Part shown: piece after piece, positions 1-9,700 of the stretch
How the letters are laid out: each line of letters starts with the position of its first letter
Numbering within the stretch: position 1 is the stretch's first letter
Source: Tetmemena sp. SeJ-2015
Taxonomy: Eukaryota > Ciliophora > Spirotrichea > Sporadotrichida > Oxytrichidae
Length of the DNA: 40,650 bases
Assembly: GCA_027382625.1 (NCBI GenBank)
Contig: JAJKFJ010022728.1
Location: forward strand, 1 to 40,650
Direction of reading: 5' to 3'
Translations under genes and position numbers: made by a program
Notes under the pieces: model-generated
The model's input: only the letters and a program-made list of their open reading frames with translations
Told to the model about the DNA's origin: nothing
Database searches by the model: none

Positions 1-240
1 CGGCAGGGATTCCTGGCCATTGCCCTGTGCAGTGAGTGGCAACGCCCGCGTCCTCTTGCGGCTATCGGCTGTGGGCCCCCCTGGTCAGTGGTCAGTACGT
101 CTAGAGAGTACCGGTGATGCATTGGAGAGAGACCATATGAGCCCCCATATTTATGAGGGGGACAGGTAGGGGTATTAAATAGTCAAACCCACCCCATAGG
201 GCAATATAAATCACTCTAATTCCTGATCTCTAATCTTCCT
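1..240. other. GC-richer non-coding block
   Basis: The first ~170 bases are clearly richer in G+C than the rest of the window and contain several C or G runs. I found no long reading frame under the ciliate code and no tRNA or rRNA signature that I recognise. It could be the end of a repeat or of an RNA gene cut by the window edge. Nothing firmer can be said. Confidence 0.3.
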
Positions 241-341
241 CTGGAAGTCCTATTTAATAATGCTTGAGTTGTTTAATTAAGTCTGATCTCTATAAAGAGT
301 TTAGAACTTGATTATTCTTTTACATGCTCACTAATTCATCA

Positions 342-342
<1 letters not shown>

Positions 343-379
<37 letters not shown>
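343..379. repeat. (CAT)n microsatellite
   Basis: About twelve tandem CAT triplets follow a short imperfect copy just upstream. The tract lies in AT-rich non-coding DNA and is not part of a supported reading frame. Confidence 0.9.
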
Positions 380-574
380 ATATTAAAAGCCATTTCTAGA
401 ATAAATCATGAAAAATACGTTTAATTTTTAAATTCCTTGCTGGCAATACAAATATTATACATTAGAATTTAATGCGATCGAAGGTCATGATTCTTAGAAA
501 AACATTCTTAATGAGTTCTTGTATGCTGATTCATAATATATGACGTTTTAAAATGATCTAATCTCTTAATTTTA

Positions 575-880
575 ATGTGGAAGCCAACAGCCTGTATAAC
601 ACCATCAACAATTACAACCAGAAGACTCTAAAAACAAGGGAGTACTCCGACACCATCGAGAACGTCAAAGCTTAGATCCATGAAAAGGAACCAAACCTAT
701 CTACCAATAGAGATTCAACTTAGTTGGGAAGCATTTCACTCAAATTCACACCTTCAAACTACTGAACACTTTTGACACAATCCAAGTAATTGAAAAAGAT
801 AATCTACAATAAGAACACTTTCTGACTATAACATTCAAAAGGAGCCGCCAGAGCAAGACTCCAAACAACAAAAGTATTTA
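575..880 (+). pseudogene. Decayed ubiquitin-like fragment
   Basis: One frame reads SDTIENVKAQIHEKE, nearly identical to the ubiquitin segment that follows the first beta hairpin (SDTIENVKAKIQDKEG). It goes out of frame soon after. A second frame continues with YQQRFNLVGKHF, which aligns with the QQRLIFAGKQL region, and ends with a stretch resembling the final beta strand. Several substitutions, one frame change and no clean start or C-terminal Gly-Gly indicate a relic of a ubiquitin or polyubiquitin copy, not a working gene. A pointer-flanked insert could explain the frame change, but I found no convincing repeat. Confidence 0.55.
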
Positions 881-2500
881 AAGAAAAATGAAGAATAAAA
901 TGCAAACCACTTTCGAAATTCAGTGCGCTTGCCCTAATTCACTTGCCGCCGCACTTCCCCTCCATTAAAAATTTAATATCTTTATATTAAAACGGAATAT
1001 ATATATACTAATCTTTTTTTAATCATCATATCTCTCTTAATTAAAGTTTGTGTGACCTTCGATCACGCATTAAATTCTTTAGTATAATGGGGAAATTTAT
1101 TATCCACAACTTATTCTCACTTTCTTAACATATTTTGGGGTATGACTGTGGGAAGGAAAAATGTGCCTGGCTTGTCTTATTATTTCGGTTGGTGCATGAT
1201 AGCGAATCCCCCATTATTATTGTAGATGTATGTGTCTCTTCCGCTCCCATCAGTTTTATAAATAACGCCTCTGTCTCTTATCATTTGAGTTTTTGAAAGG
1301 GAGTTTTGCTGGAAAATTGAACTACTCATTTTAATCTAGATAGTTTATTTATGAAAATGAGTTTATAAATTTTGAGCAAGCAAAGTTAATTATATTTGAG
1401 ATAAAATAAACAAATTATTTCAGATTTAAATAGTAATATAAAGGATTAAATAGTGACTCAATTATATAATAAAAATAATGGAGGCCAAGCATTAAATTAG
1501 TAAAAATAATAAGAATAAGGGAGATCATCAAAAGTTTGATTATACTTATTATTTATTAAAATAAAATTTAATCTGAGCTAGAACGAGATGAACTAAGAAA
1601 AAAAATAGTTCCTGCATTAGACTAAAGTAAGAGTCTTTGAAATTTAAATTTAAATAAAAAAATTTCTGAATAGATAATATTTTTTCATCCCTCTTGATCA
1701 CTTTATTTTATTCTTAAGATGCAATTCATCAGTGCTTTGCACAAATTAAGTTACTATCTGAGTTATTTTTTAGAATTGCTCTTTACTCACTCATTAAATA
1801 TTGCTTTAAGTGAAAATACTATATCAATTCATTTTGAACTTATTAATCAGCTCCTTCAAGGAGTTCCATTTCCTAGATGGAAAAATTTTACTTCTTAATA
1901 AACTGCGAAAGTTCGATATATTATCAGGCATTAGTTTAATATTTGCAGTCTGCCTTAGAGCTCAAATCTTTTAATTAATTCATCAGCTAAAGATTTAAAA
2001 AGCGCGGATTTTTCGCCCTAGAGTTTATTCCCTTAGATGGCAATAATCTTGTCGAAATAATAAAACTTTTTATAATTTTATAAAATTAATTAAAGTTGAT
2101 TGAAACTTTCAATCTTCACAAAATTTAGGAAGGGCTGAAAAATCTGTTCAAAAATCCATAATCTCAACTTTATTTATTGCCAAGCAAATTAATTTCTTAC
2201 CAGTTTTAATACAAAATATATTTCTTCCTTTCTTTCAAGCAACTCAACTACTATGTATTTCTTTCCATTGGCTTATCATAAAATTAGTTTTTGATTAAAT
2301 TTAACTCAAGCTTTATGAATTTACTTTCTTATTTGATATATTTCTATTCCTTCGAAATATCAAAGTTACTTTTTTAAAAATAAGCACAGCTTTTAAGATC
2401 ATGACTAACTCCAAAGTATCATTCCATAATCTTGAACTTTATATATTTATTCCAATTAACTTGGCTTTTATTGACTTTCATTATAGAGAGGTGCGAAGGA
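881..2500. other. AT-rich non-coding stretch
   Basis: There is no supported gene here. Both strands are dense with TGA stops, and base composition is strongly AT. A few short open stretches occur but none resembles a known family. It is probably germline-limited DNA between elements. Confidence 0.5.
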
Positions 2501-2509
2501 GAATACAAT

Positions 2510-3550
2510 AAAGCAACTTTTTATGATAGATCTATTAAGGATGTGAGAAGTTTTAAATAAATGGTCTTACTTCTCGGCCAGAGAACATAAAGTCTGCCTA
2601 ACGAGAGCATAATATATTTTTGCTGATCTCAATTAATAAGCTAAAAGACCTCTATCCAAGGATAGTGAGAATGATATCCATCGAAGCAATATTCCCAAAA
2701 CAGGAAGACATCTCCAGAACATCACTTAATAATAAGGAATCCATAATTATAGTAAGAGCAATTAGGTTCCTGATCTCTCAAGACACATTAATTTAATAAA
2801 CTCTCCTAGATAGATGCATATTTCATTGTAAATTTCCTAATCAGTTCATCTCTCTTTCTTAAAAAAGATCACTCTACAAAATGAATCAAATTAAAAGAAA
2901 GACTTTTGTAACTCTGAAATATCAAACTCTTAAATAGAAAGAGAAATTTTAAATACTATAGCAATAATGCTACAGGCAATTCAAACTTCTATTGACAGCC
3001 ACAGATAGTTAGTTTTCCTTGATGAAGCTATGTTCAATATATCAACAAGACTCAAGCGCGGCAATAGCATAGAAATTCTAATATAGAAATCTAAGAAAAG
3101 CAACAAAATTAAGAAAGCCTGACGGTGATTTATGGAATTTCATTCTCACGAGGTGTTGAACTTTATTGCTTCCATTTTCAATCAAGAGACACTATTAAAT
3201 TTGTTGACTACATTTTTGGCATCAAGGACATCTTCAAATCAAAAGACCTAACAATAGTACTAGATAACTTGAGAGTCTATCATAGTAAAGGATTAAATTA
3301 ATTTATTGAGAACTCTCGATAGAGTTAATATTTAACCCTCCTTATTTTCCTCAATATAATCCTATAGAAAACTTCTTCTCTCTATTAAAAACTTCGTTCA
3401 AGATATTGAAGATGAGAGTATCCCTTGTAAATGAGAGATAAATCTTATAAAACTAATTCAACAATCATTTGTAAGTATCGAGAATGAAAAAGTTCGATAG
3501 CTTTGTTTGAATAAGATGAACAAGTTAGGTTTAATTAATTATTAGGAATT
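2510..3550 (+). pseudogene. Decayed Tc1/IS630-family (DDE_3) transposase
   Basis: Several frames together give the core of a Tc1/mariner/IS630 transposase. The segment SHRQLVFLDEAMFNIS carries the first catalytic Asp. TIVLDNLRVYHSKGLN carries the second, and PPYFPQYNPIENFFSLLK carries the third acidic residue (Glu) in the usual PQxNPIE context. The order and spacing match the family. At least two frame changes (near 3115-3125 and 3300-3320) and in-frame TGA codons break it, so it is inactive. Tc1-type elements (TBE, Tec) are abundant in spirotrich germlines and are removed from the macronucleus, which fits this setting. I see no clear terminal inverted repeats around it. Confidence 0.8.
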
Positions 3551-3669
3551 AAGCCCCCCCTAATCGGGCATATAATAACTTAATCGATTTAAAGTTAATT
3601 CACAGGCGTAATTCCTTGATCAGTTGTGCTACGTCCCGTGAAAGCCCAGACGTGAAGTTAGGTTTAATT
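3522..3669. repeat. 15-bp direct repeat pair
   Basis: The 15-mer AAGTTAGGTTTAATT occurs at 3522-3536 and again at 3655-3669, just past the transposase relic. The DNA between holds a run of seven C and no ORF. The pair could mark an element edge or a short duplication. Confidence 0.5.
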
Positions 3670-3829
3670 TCTTAATGAGCTAATTTACTTAATCATATGT
3701 TGAAACGAAGTTTCGATGTAGCCTGGGCTATCTCTCCTTAGTTAAAATTTTGAGAGTAGGTTTTATGAGCGGAGGAGTCAATCATCAATTTCTTTTTAAG
3801 TAGACCCAGGTGCATCATTAGTTTTTAAT

Positions 3830-4565
3830 CTTTTCGAAGTAGTGACAGAAGGATGATTGGGCTTTTGCCTTTTTGCTTTGAAAATTTTTGATAACTGCTT
3901 CATCAATACAGAGTTCTCCCGTTTTTTCTTCTAGAGTATATTTAAGGGTGATTGATAAACTTACTCGAAATGAAAGGATGACTTGTTAGCTAAGTGAGCC
4001 ATTCGTCTGAAATCAAAATAAAGTCATTCTTAACTTTTCCATCGCTAGATATGCTTCTCTTTTCTTGAATTGCTTTGACTATGTGAAAAAGATAGTCTGG
4101 CAAAAGTGGTTTGATAACATTGAAAAGGTAAGTCCTGTCTATGGGCTTCTACTTATCATCAGCTTCTGGCAAGTACTGAGGAAGCTCATATCTTTGATTC
4201 TTTTCAAAATGCGTTTCACAGACAACTCATCATTCTTAGGCACCTTTGTCATTTTCGCATCTGCCATCATGAGCAGTTTTTTCCTCACCCTTGAGAATTT
4301 TTTGGATTAGTCTTTGTTTGTTGACTCCTTCAATCGGCGGTAGGTAGTTGCGTACTGACGAAATAATCATCATCAAAAAATATCTAAAAATTTCTGTGAA
4401 GTATTGGTTGAGGTCATGCTTCGATCTAAATCCGCCAATCAACTCAGAGGCACCCACTCTTAATAAATTTTCATCAATTCCATTTCGGAAGGATTTCTCA
4501 AATGAACTCCATGTTCTCCTTTTCTGATCTAATGGGTCTGATCTGAAATTTATTAAATGTTTCAT
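3830..4565 (-). pseudogene. Transposase-like remnant (N-terminal half)
   Basis: Reading leftwards from a Met codon at 4565, one frame gives about 113 residues that include RNYLPPIEGVNKQRLIQKIL. The reading then continues in a shifted frame (KNDELSVKRILKRIKDM) and reaches KTGELCIDEAVIKNF near 3880. That last motif resembles the first catalytic Asp region of DDE_3 transposases, as in Oxytricha TBE-type 42-kDa proteins. The C-terminal half with the other catalytic residues is not found. Frame changes near 4233 and 4010 show decay. The link to a TBE-type element rests on family knowledge and is moderate at best. Confidence 0.45.
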
Positions 4566-4649
4566 TTTAAATTGAGTTTTTTTATTTTGTGGTCACACCT
4601 CCATCAGCGATAGATAACCTGAGAGAAGTGGTGTCAAAATTTTAAGACT

Positions 4650-5092
4650 AGGAAATAGCATAGAAGTCCTAGATGAAATAACTCAATGGAATAGTGGGAT
4701 ATTGATTTTACAATAAGAGAAAAGTTGTGGATATAACACAAAGTTCAAGCAAGACTTAAAAGTAATAATTGGCTGCGAGATAAACTCCGAGAGTCAGTAT
4801 TTGCAGATGAGAGGAAGAAGTAATCGGTCCAGGGGATAGCTCTAGACAGTTTATATTCCGATATCGAAGCTCACAAAGGCATAAATACTTTAGGGAATGA
4901 AAAGATTGGCGATCGATGATATGATTGAACTAAACAAATAACAGGCATAGTTTATAAAAAGAGGACTCTAAAATACTTATAGAAACAATTTAGACAGCCA
5001 TAAAAGCAGGAGACGACATAAGGTCACTTAAGGATCTCCATGAAAACATGGGAGAGAAAGAGTTCAATAATTTTATGAGAAGAGTAGTTTGA
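4650..5092 (+). pseudogene. Broken ORF of unknown function
   Basis: Three overlapping frames look coding. GIALDSLYSDIEAHKGINTL is in one. A terminal part from about 4975 reads LIETIQTAIKAGDDIRSLKD and ends FNNFMRRVV before TGA at 5090-5092. The frames cannot be joined without removing DNA, and I found no confident pointer pair. A phrase at 4661 (GGAAATAGCATAGAAGT) partly repeats one in the transposase relic at about 3060, so this may be another element remnant. The function is not recognised. Confidence 0.35.
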
Positions 5093-5191
5093 TTGTTAAG
5101 CCCTCTCAAAAAAAAGTTATTCTATTTCAAAAAATAGAAATCATTAAATGAAAAGTTTATTAATTGTTTATTTCCCAAAAAATTTTGCTAA

Positions 5192-6481
5192 ATGTAAAAT
5201 CAAGATCCAAGACTTCTTTCACAGGCTTTGACTAAGAAATATTTGGCATAAACTTAGAAGTTAGAATATGGTTAAAAGCCATCTTGGAATAAGCCACTTA
5301 TGTCGTCTCAGATAAGATCACTTCTAATAAAATCTATGTATTTCCCAAATAAAGAAAATCCCTTGCACATGGCGATGCAAAGAGCAGTATCGTATGAATA
5401 CGTGATGTTCCATTGTCCTTTAGAAAGCATTCATAGAGACCCCTTGCTTATTTATCAGCAATAAAATTAATAACCCAAAAAGGAGAGCGCTCTATTTCCT
5501 GATAATAAATAGGTTAATGGGTTAAGTGGGCTAGAATTGACAACAGTTAAAGACCTGCCAGAAGGAGGAGCAGAGTTAGTTGAGAAAATAAAGAATGATG
5601 TAGCTTATGCACAATTTGATTATAGAATATACGACGAAGTTAGGGAAATGAAAAAAGAAATAAGACAAGGAAGGGCACTTAGAAATTTGGCTTAGATCAT
5701 GAAATCGGATGACTAGGATGATTCAGAGGATGAAAAATAAAAGAGAGGTGCTGCTAGGAAATCTCAAGCTAATAAATAAGAAGAAGAGGAGGATGATGAT
5801 GAAGATGATGAAATGTCAGTGTCTGATATGTACTAAGATGATATGGAGTAAGAACTGTACGACCAATAAATGAGAGATTATGAAAGAAACTACTATGATG
5901 ACGATTCTTATGGAGACCGTTTCTAATGGAGGCAAGATCAAGATGATGAGAAAGACAGCATTTATTAAAAGCCTGCTTTTGCAAAAGAGAGATAAAGATC
6001 TACTAAGGTTGATAATGACGATGAAGATGAGTGGGAGGAAGTAGATGATGATGGTGATGATGATGATTAGGAAGTAAAGGAAGAAGAAGTAAAAGAAATA
6101 AAAAACTCAGACTTAAATTAAATTAGAGACAGCCTAAGTTTAGCATCAACAAACCTTTAAATAAATAATTCCATTTTAGGCTAAAAATTATCAATAGTGT
6201 AGCCACCCTAAAATGAAAATAAAACTTTGGATGTAAACTAAGTTGGCATTCCTCCTCAAATAATAGATGCTAACATAGATTAAGCGAAAAGTTTGAGTTC
6301 AGAAGATAAAAATGAAGTAGAATCTTAGCAAAATATTTAGAAATACAAAAATAAAGCTATGACTGACGAAGAAATAGAAAAGATAATTTAATCTTAATAA
6401 GTGAGAGCAGACTAAAGAACTGATACAGAGGAGAAATAAATGATATACAACAAGTAAATTTCCTCCTAATATAATGAATGA
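5192..6481 (+). CDS. Acidic protein, 429 aa, unknown function
   Basis: This is a single uninterrupted frame of 430 codons from ATG 5192 to TGA 6479-6481, with more than 30 TAA/TAG codons read as Gln. The N-terminal ~180 residues look folded (MQNQDPRLLSQALTKKYLAQ and PLHMAMQRAVSYEYVMFHCP). From about residue 180 there are long Asp/Glu runs (EEEEDDDEDDE; EWEEVDDDGDDDD), then a Gln/Asn-rich tail. I recognise no domain. The acidic tail suggests a chromatin or assembly partner, but that is only inference. There is no intron and no IES, unlike its neighbours. The gene ends ~290 bp before the end of the convergent IP3-receptor gene. Confidence 0.75.
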
Positions 6482-6774
6482 AAAACAAATAGGAAACACC
6501 TCTTATTTTGTATTTTAATTTGAAAAATTTGGATATCTCCATACCATTACTAAATTTAGATAAAATAAAGTTATATTAAGCAAATTAATTTGCGGATTAT
6601 TTAATTGGGACGTTTAGTAAATAAAGGGTTTAATGGCTTTTAATTCAACATTTTTCAAAGTGTATTAAATTTAATTAAATAGCATTTGCTTGTAAATTCT
6701 AAATCAACTTTTTTAAGATATTCCAAATTGATCTTTGATCTTCATTTTAAGAATGCATTAACGGCAGTAATCTA

Positions 6775-9700
6775 TCACAAATTATAACTACTGAATTAAA
6801 TTCTTACCTTATTTTTTGCCTTTTGGAAACGATTTGAGTTCTATCTGCTAACATTGTGTGAGTTTGAAACTCTAGATACTCCAGCAGGCATTAAACTTTG
6901 CTATGCCATTAGAAGATTAGTATTCTGTGGTTAAGGCTTTGATTTATGAGTTAGCTACCTTTGGCCACTGTTCTCTCTTTTTCCCTATGCGTTGCTTTGC
7001 CTATAACTTAGACCTGCATTATAATTAGCATTAAATGGTGGATTAATATAATACTTTACAAATTTTTTTTTAATTCTTTTAATTTAATTATTCTTTTCCG
7101 AGAAATTATATAAAAACATTCAATTTATTCTTAAATTTATTGAAAAGATTGTTTAGAATTTTAATCGTTAAAAATGGAAAATTATTTTAGCATATTTTTA
7201 AAATTGAAAATAATTGGAGATTACATAATATTGAGAAATAGATTGTTTTCATCTTCATTTCTGGATGTTTAATTTTCTGCCATATTTTCACTGATGGCTT
7301 CAATCTTTTAATTGATTTGTAGGAGGCAATCGATGATAAGTTTGTTGGTTTGCGCTTGTTAATTGTCCTACTGTTTCGAAGCATGCTATGTCATTGTTGA
7401 AGTTTTTGAATTCTGCTCATCGTCTTATTCAATTTCAGATAAATATAATTAGATCCACTACCATTATCATCTTCATCTGAACCTTCGTCTTCGTCATCAC
7501 CAGAAGCCATTTTGATTGACTTAGATTTATCTCCTCCAACCTTATATATTGGGAACCAAGTGTTGTTCTTCTCCTCGTATTTTTCTGAAACAAAACTCTC
7601 GAGTCCAGTATATTCCAGTTCAGGCTTTTCTTGGAGATAGGCGAGGAAAAATATGTAGTCATAGATGTTATGACGATACTTCTTATGCATGTCGAATGCT
7701 CTCTCTTCATTTTGCTTGTTTGAAGAGTTTGAACTGCCAATAGACTCTTCATTTGCAATTAAGTCTTGATACTCTTTTTCAATTTGGTCTCTGTTTTTGC
7801 CGCATATCATGCATTTGTTTTCAATTGACTCAGTTATCTTATTGTGTTCCTCTCTTAACGCTCCAAATGTGTCAATGATAATACCTGAAATAATTTCCAC
7901 AACTCATATTAGACTTGAATTTATTATAAACTAAGATGACGAGTAGCACGTTGAAGGTGTTATCAAACGCGAATCTTAGCATGTTTATTTCCCCTCCCTT
8001 ACTCATCTCCTCAGGATACGCTCTTTGCAAAAAGGTACCGATTCCACCATCATTTTTGAAAGTTTAGTCTATAATCACCAAGAAACACTACGAAAGACTG
8101 GAGCATTCTCCCTTCTCAAAATCTTCATAGAAAAACACATACGATAACATTGCAAATATGTATTAAAGGCATAAGAAAAGAATAACCGTGTTGAAAAGTT
8201 CATAACGAGGACGATAAACTGCAGTTAACACGTTCTTTAAATACGGATTGCGAACTATCATGTCAATCATATGATAGGCATAGAAAAAGGGATGAATAAA
8301 GAAACCCACGAAGGTGAAGATCAAGTATCCCATGTAATATAGAAGTTGGAAATCCTATACAGCTGAGATTGAATAATTTTTGAAGTCATTGATGATTTCT
8401 TTCTTTGATTTCCTCCAAAAAGAAGAAATGCCTTATTCTGAATTATTAGCTTCATCACCTCTTTAATCTTCTTTTTCGTCAAACACTAGCTGGTAATGAT
8501 AAATAGCTCTTTTAGATATTATAGATTAAATCAAATTAATGTAAGGAGTATTTATATGATAATGAAATGTGTAATTTTAATGTGAGTTGAACCCGCAAAA
8601 TTATAATTTATTTTACCTTAAAAAAAGTTTTTTTAAAAAAGGGGTGTTTTTTTTAAAAAAAAAATTTAAAAATTTTCTAAAAATTTTTTTAAATTAAATT
8701 GAAAAAATTTTTTAAAATTTAAATATTATAATTTAATGAGGAAAAGAAATTTAGAAAAATAAAAGCTAAATTTTAAAACCAGGGGGGGGACGGAAGTCAC
8801 ACCCCCCACTTTTTATGTTCAAAATTTAAGAAAAAATCTGGATTTAAAAAAGTCTAAAAATGCCAAAAAAATTTAATAATTTTTTTTTAAATTTTTTTGG
8901 GCAAAATTTTTGATTTCAAAAAATTTTTTAAAAAAAACCTTAAAATTATTTTCCGGCTCGTTTTTTCATAAATAAAGTCTTAGAAGTACTAGATTTAAAT
9001 ACATATTTAAATTTTGATTCCCTTTCGTTTTTTTAAATTGTTTGGCTGTTTTATCAAAGTTTATGCAATCTTTCTTGAAAAATTTTTTTTAAAAAAAATT
9101 AAAATTAAAAATTTTAAAAAAAGATCTTTTCTCCAAATTTAAAATTATTAAACCTTGTAAAATTTTTCATACAAAAAATTTAAATTTTTTGTTAAAAATT
9201 TTTAAAATTAAGAAATGAAATAAGTTTAAAATTTAAATTATTTGGCTTTATAGAAGTAAATTTTTAAAAATAATTTAATATAAATAAAAAAGAATTGTTT
9301 TTTTAAAAAGCAAATCATAAAAATAATATGAATATTTTCAAAAAATTATTAATAGATCATACCTTAAAAAACTGAAATTCGTAAAAATGACCCTCTTGGA
9401 AAATTTAGAAGCCAGAATTACTTAATTTTTTGGCATTTTTAGACGATTTTGGCACTGTATGGGCACTTTTGTTGGCATTTTATTAATATTTAGGGGGGTG
9501 TGCACTTCCGTCCCCCCCCCAAATCTCATAATATAATCTGTGAACTAAGAGTTTATTACAAATTAATTTAGTCCACGGCTCTAAAATTTAATGTAGCCCT
9601 CATCTTGACAAAAGATATTCTTATTAACAAATTAACATATTTTGTTACAACTTTCAGTCTCGATGGTAGGGAATAAATTTAAAATACAAAAATGAAGCTA

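Noticed and set aside
343..379. CRISPR-like array
   Set aside because: A pure triplet repeat with no spacers. The genome is eukaryotic.
4065..4310. 81-aa hydrophobic + strand ORF
   Set aside because: It lies opposite the transposase-like remnant, whose frames carry recognisable motifs. The + ORF has no family features and is most likely its shadow.
6299..6542. Two hydrophobic minus-strand ORFs
   Set aside because: They are the complement of the Glu/Lys/Gln-rich end of the acidic gene at 5192-6481, which is clearly the coding strand.
7901..7945. A GT-AG intron solution for the IP3-receptor S6 junction
   Set aside because: The GT-AG choices I tried either shift out of frame or leave a 16-nt intron. 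The AACT repeat restores the conserved S6 motif exactly.
8570..8620. tRNA-like GGTTCAA complement near 8585
   Set aside because: No cloverleaf can be drawn around it. A similar motif near 10480 also fails.
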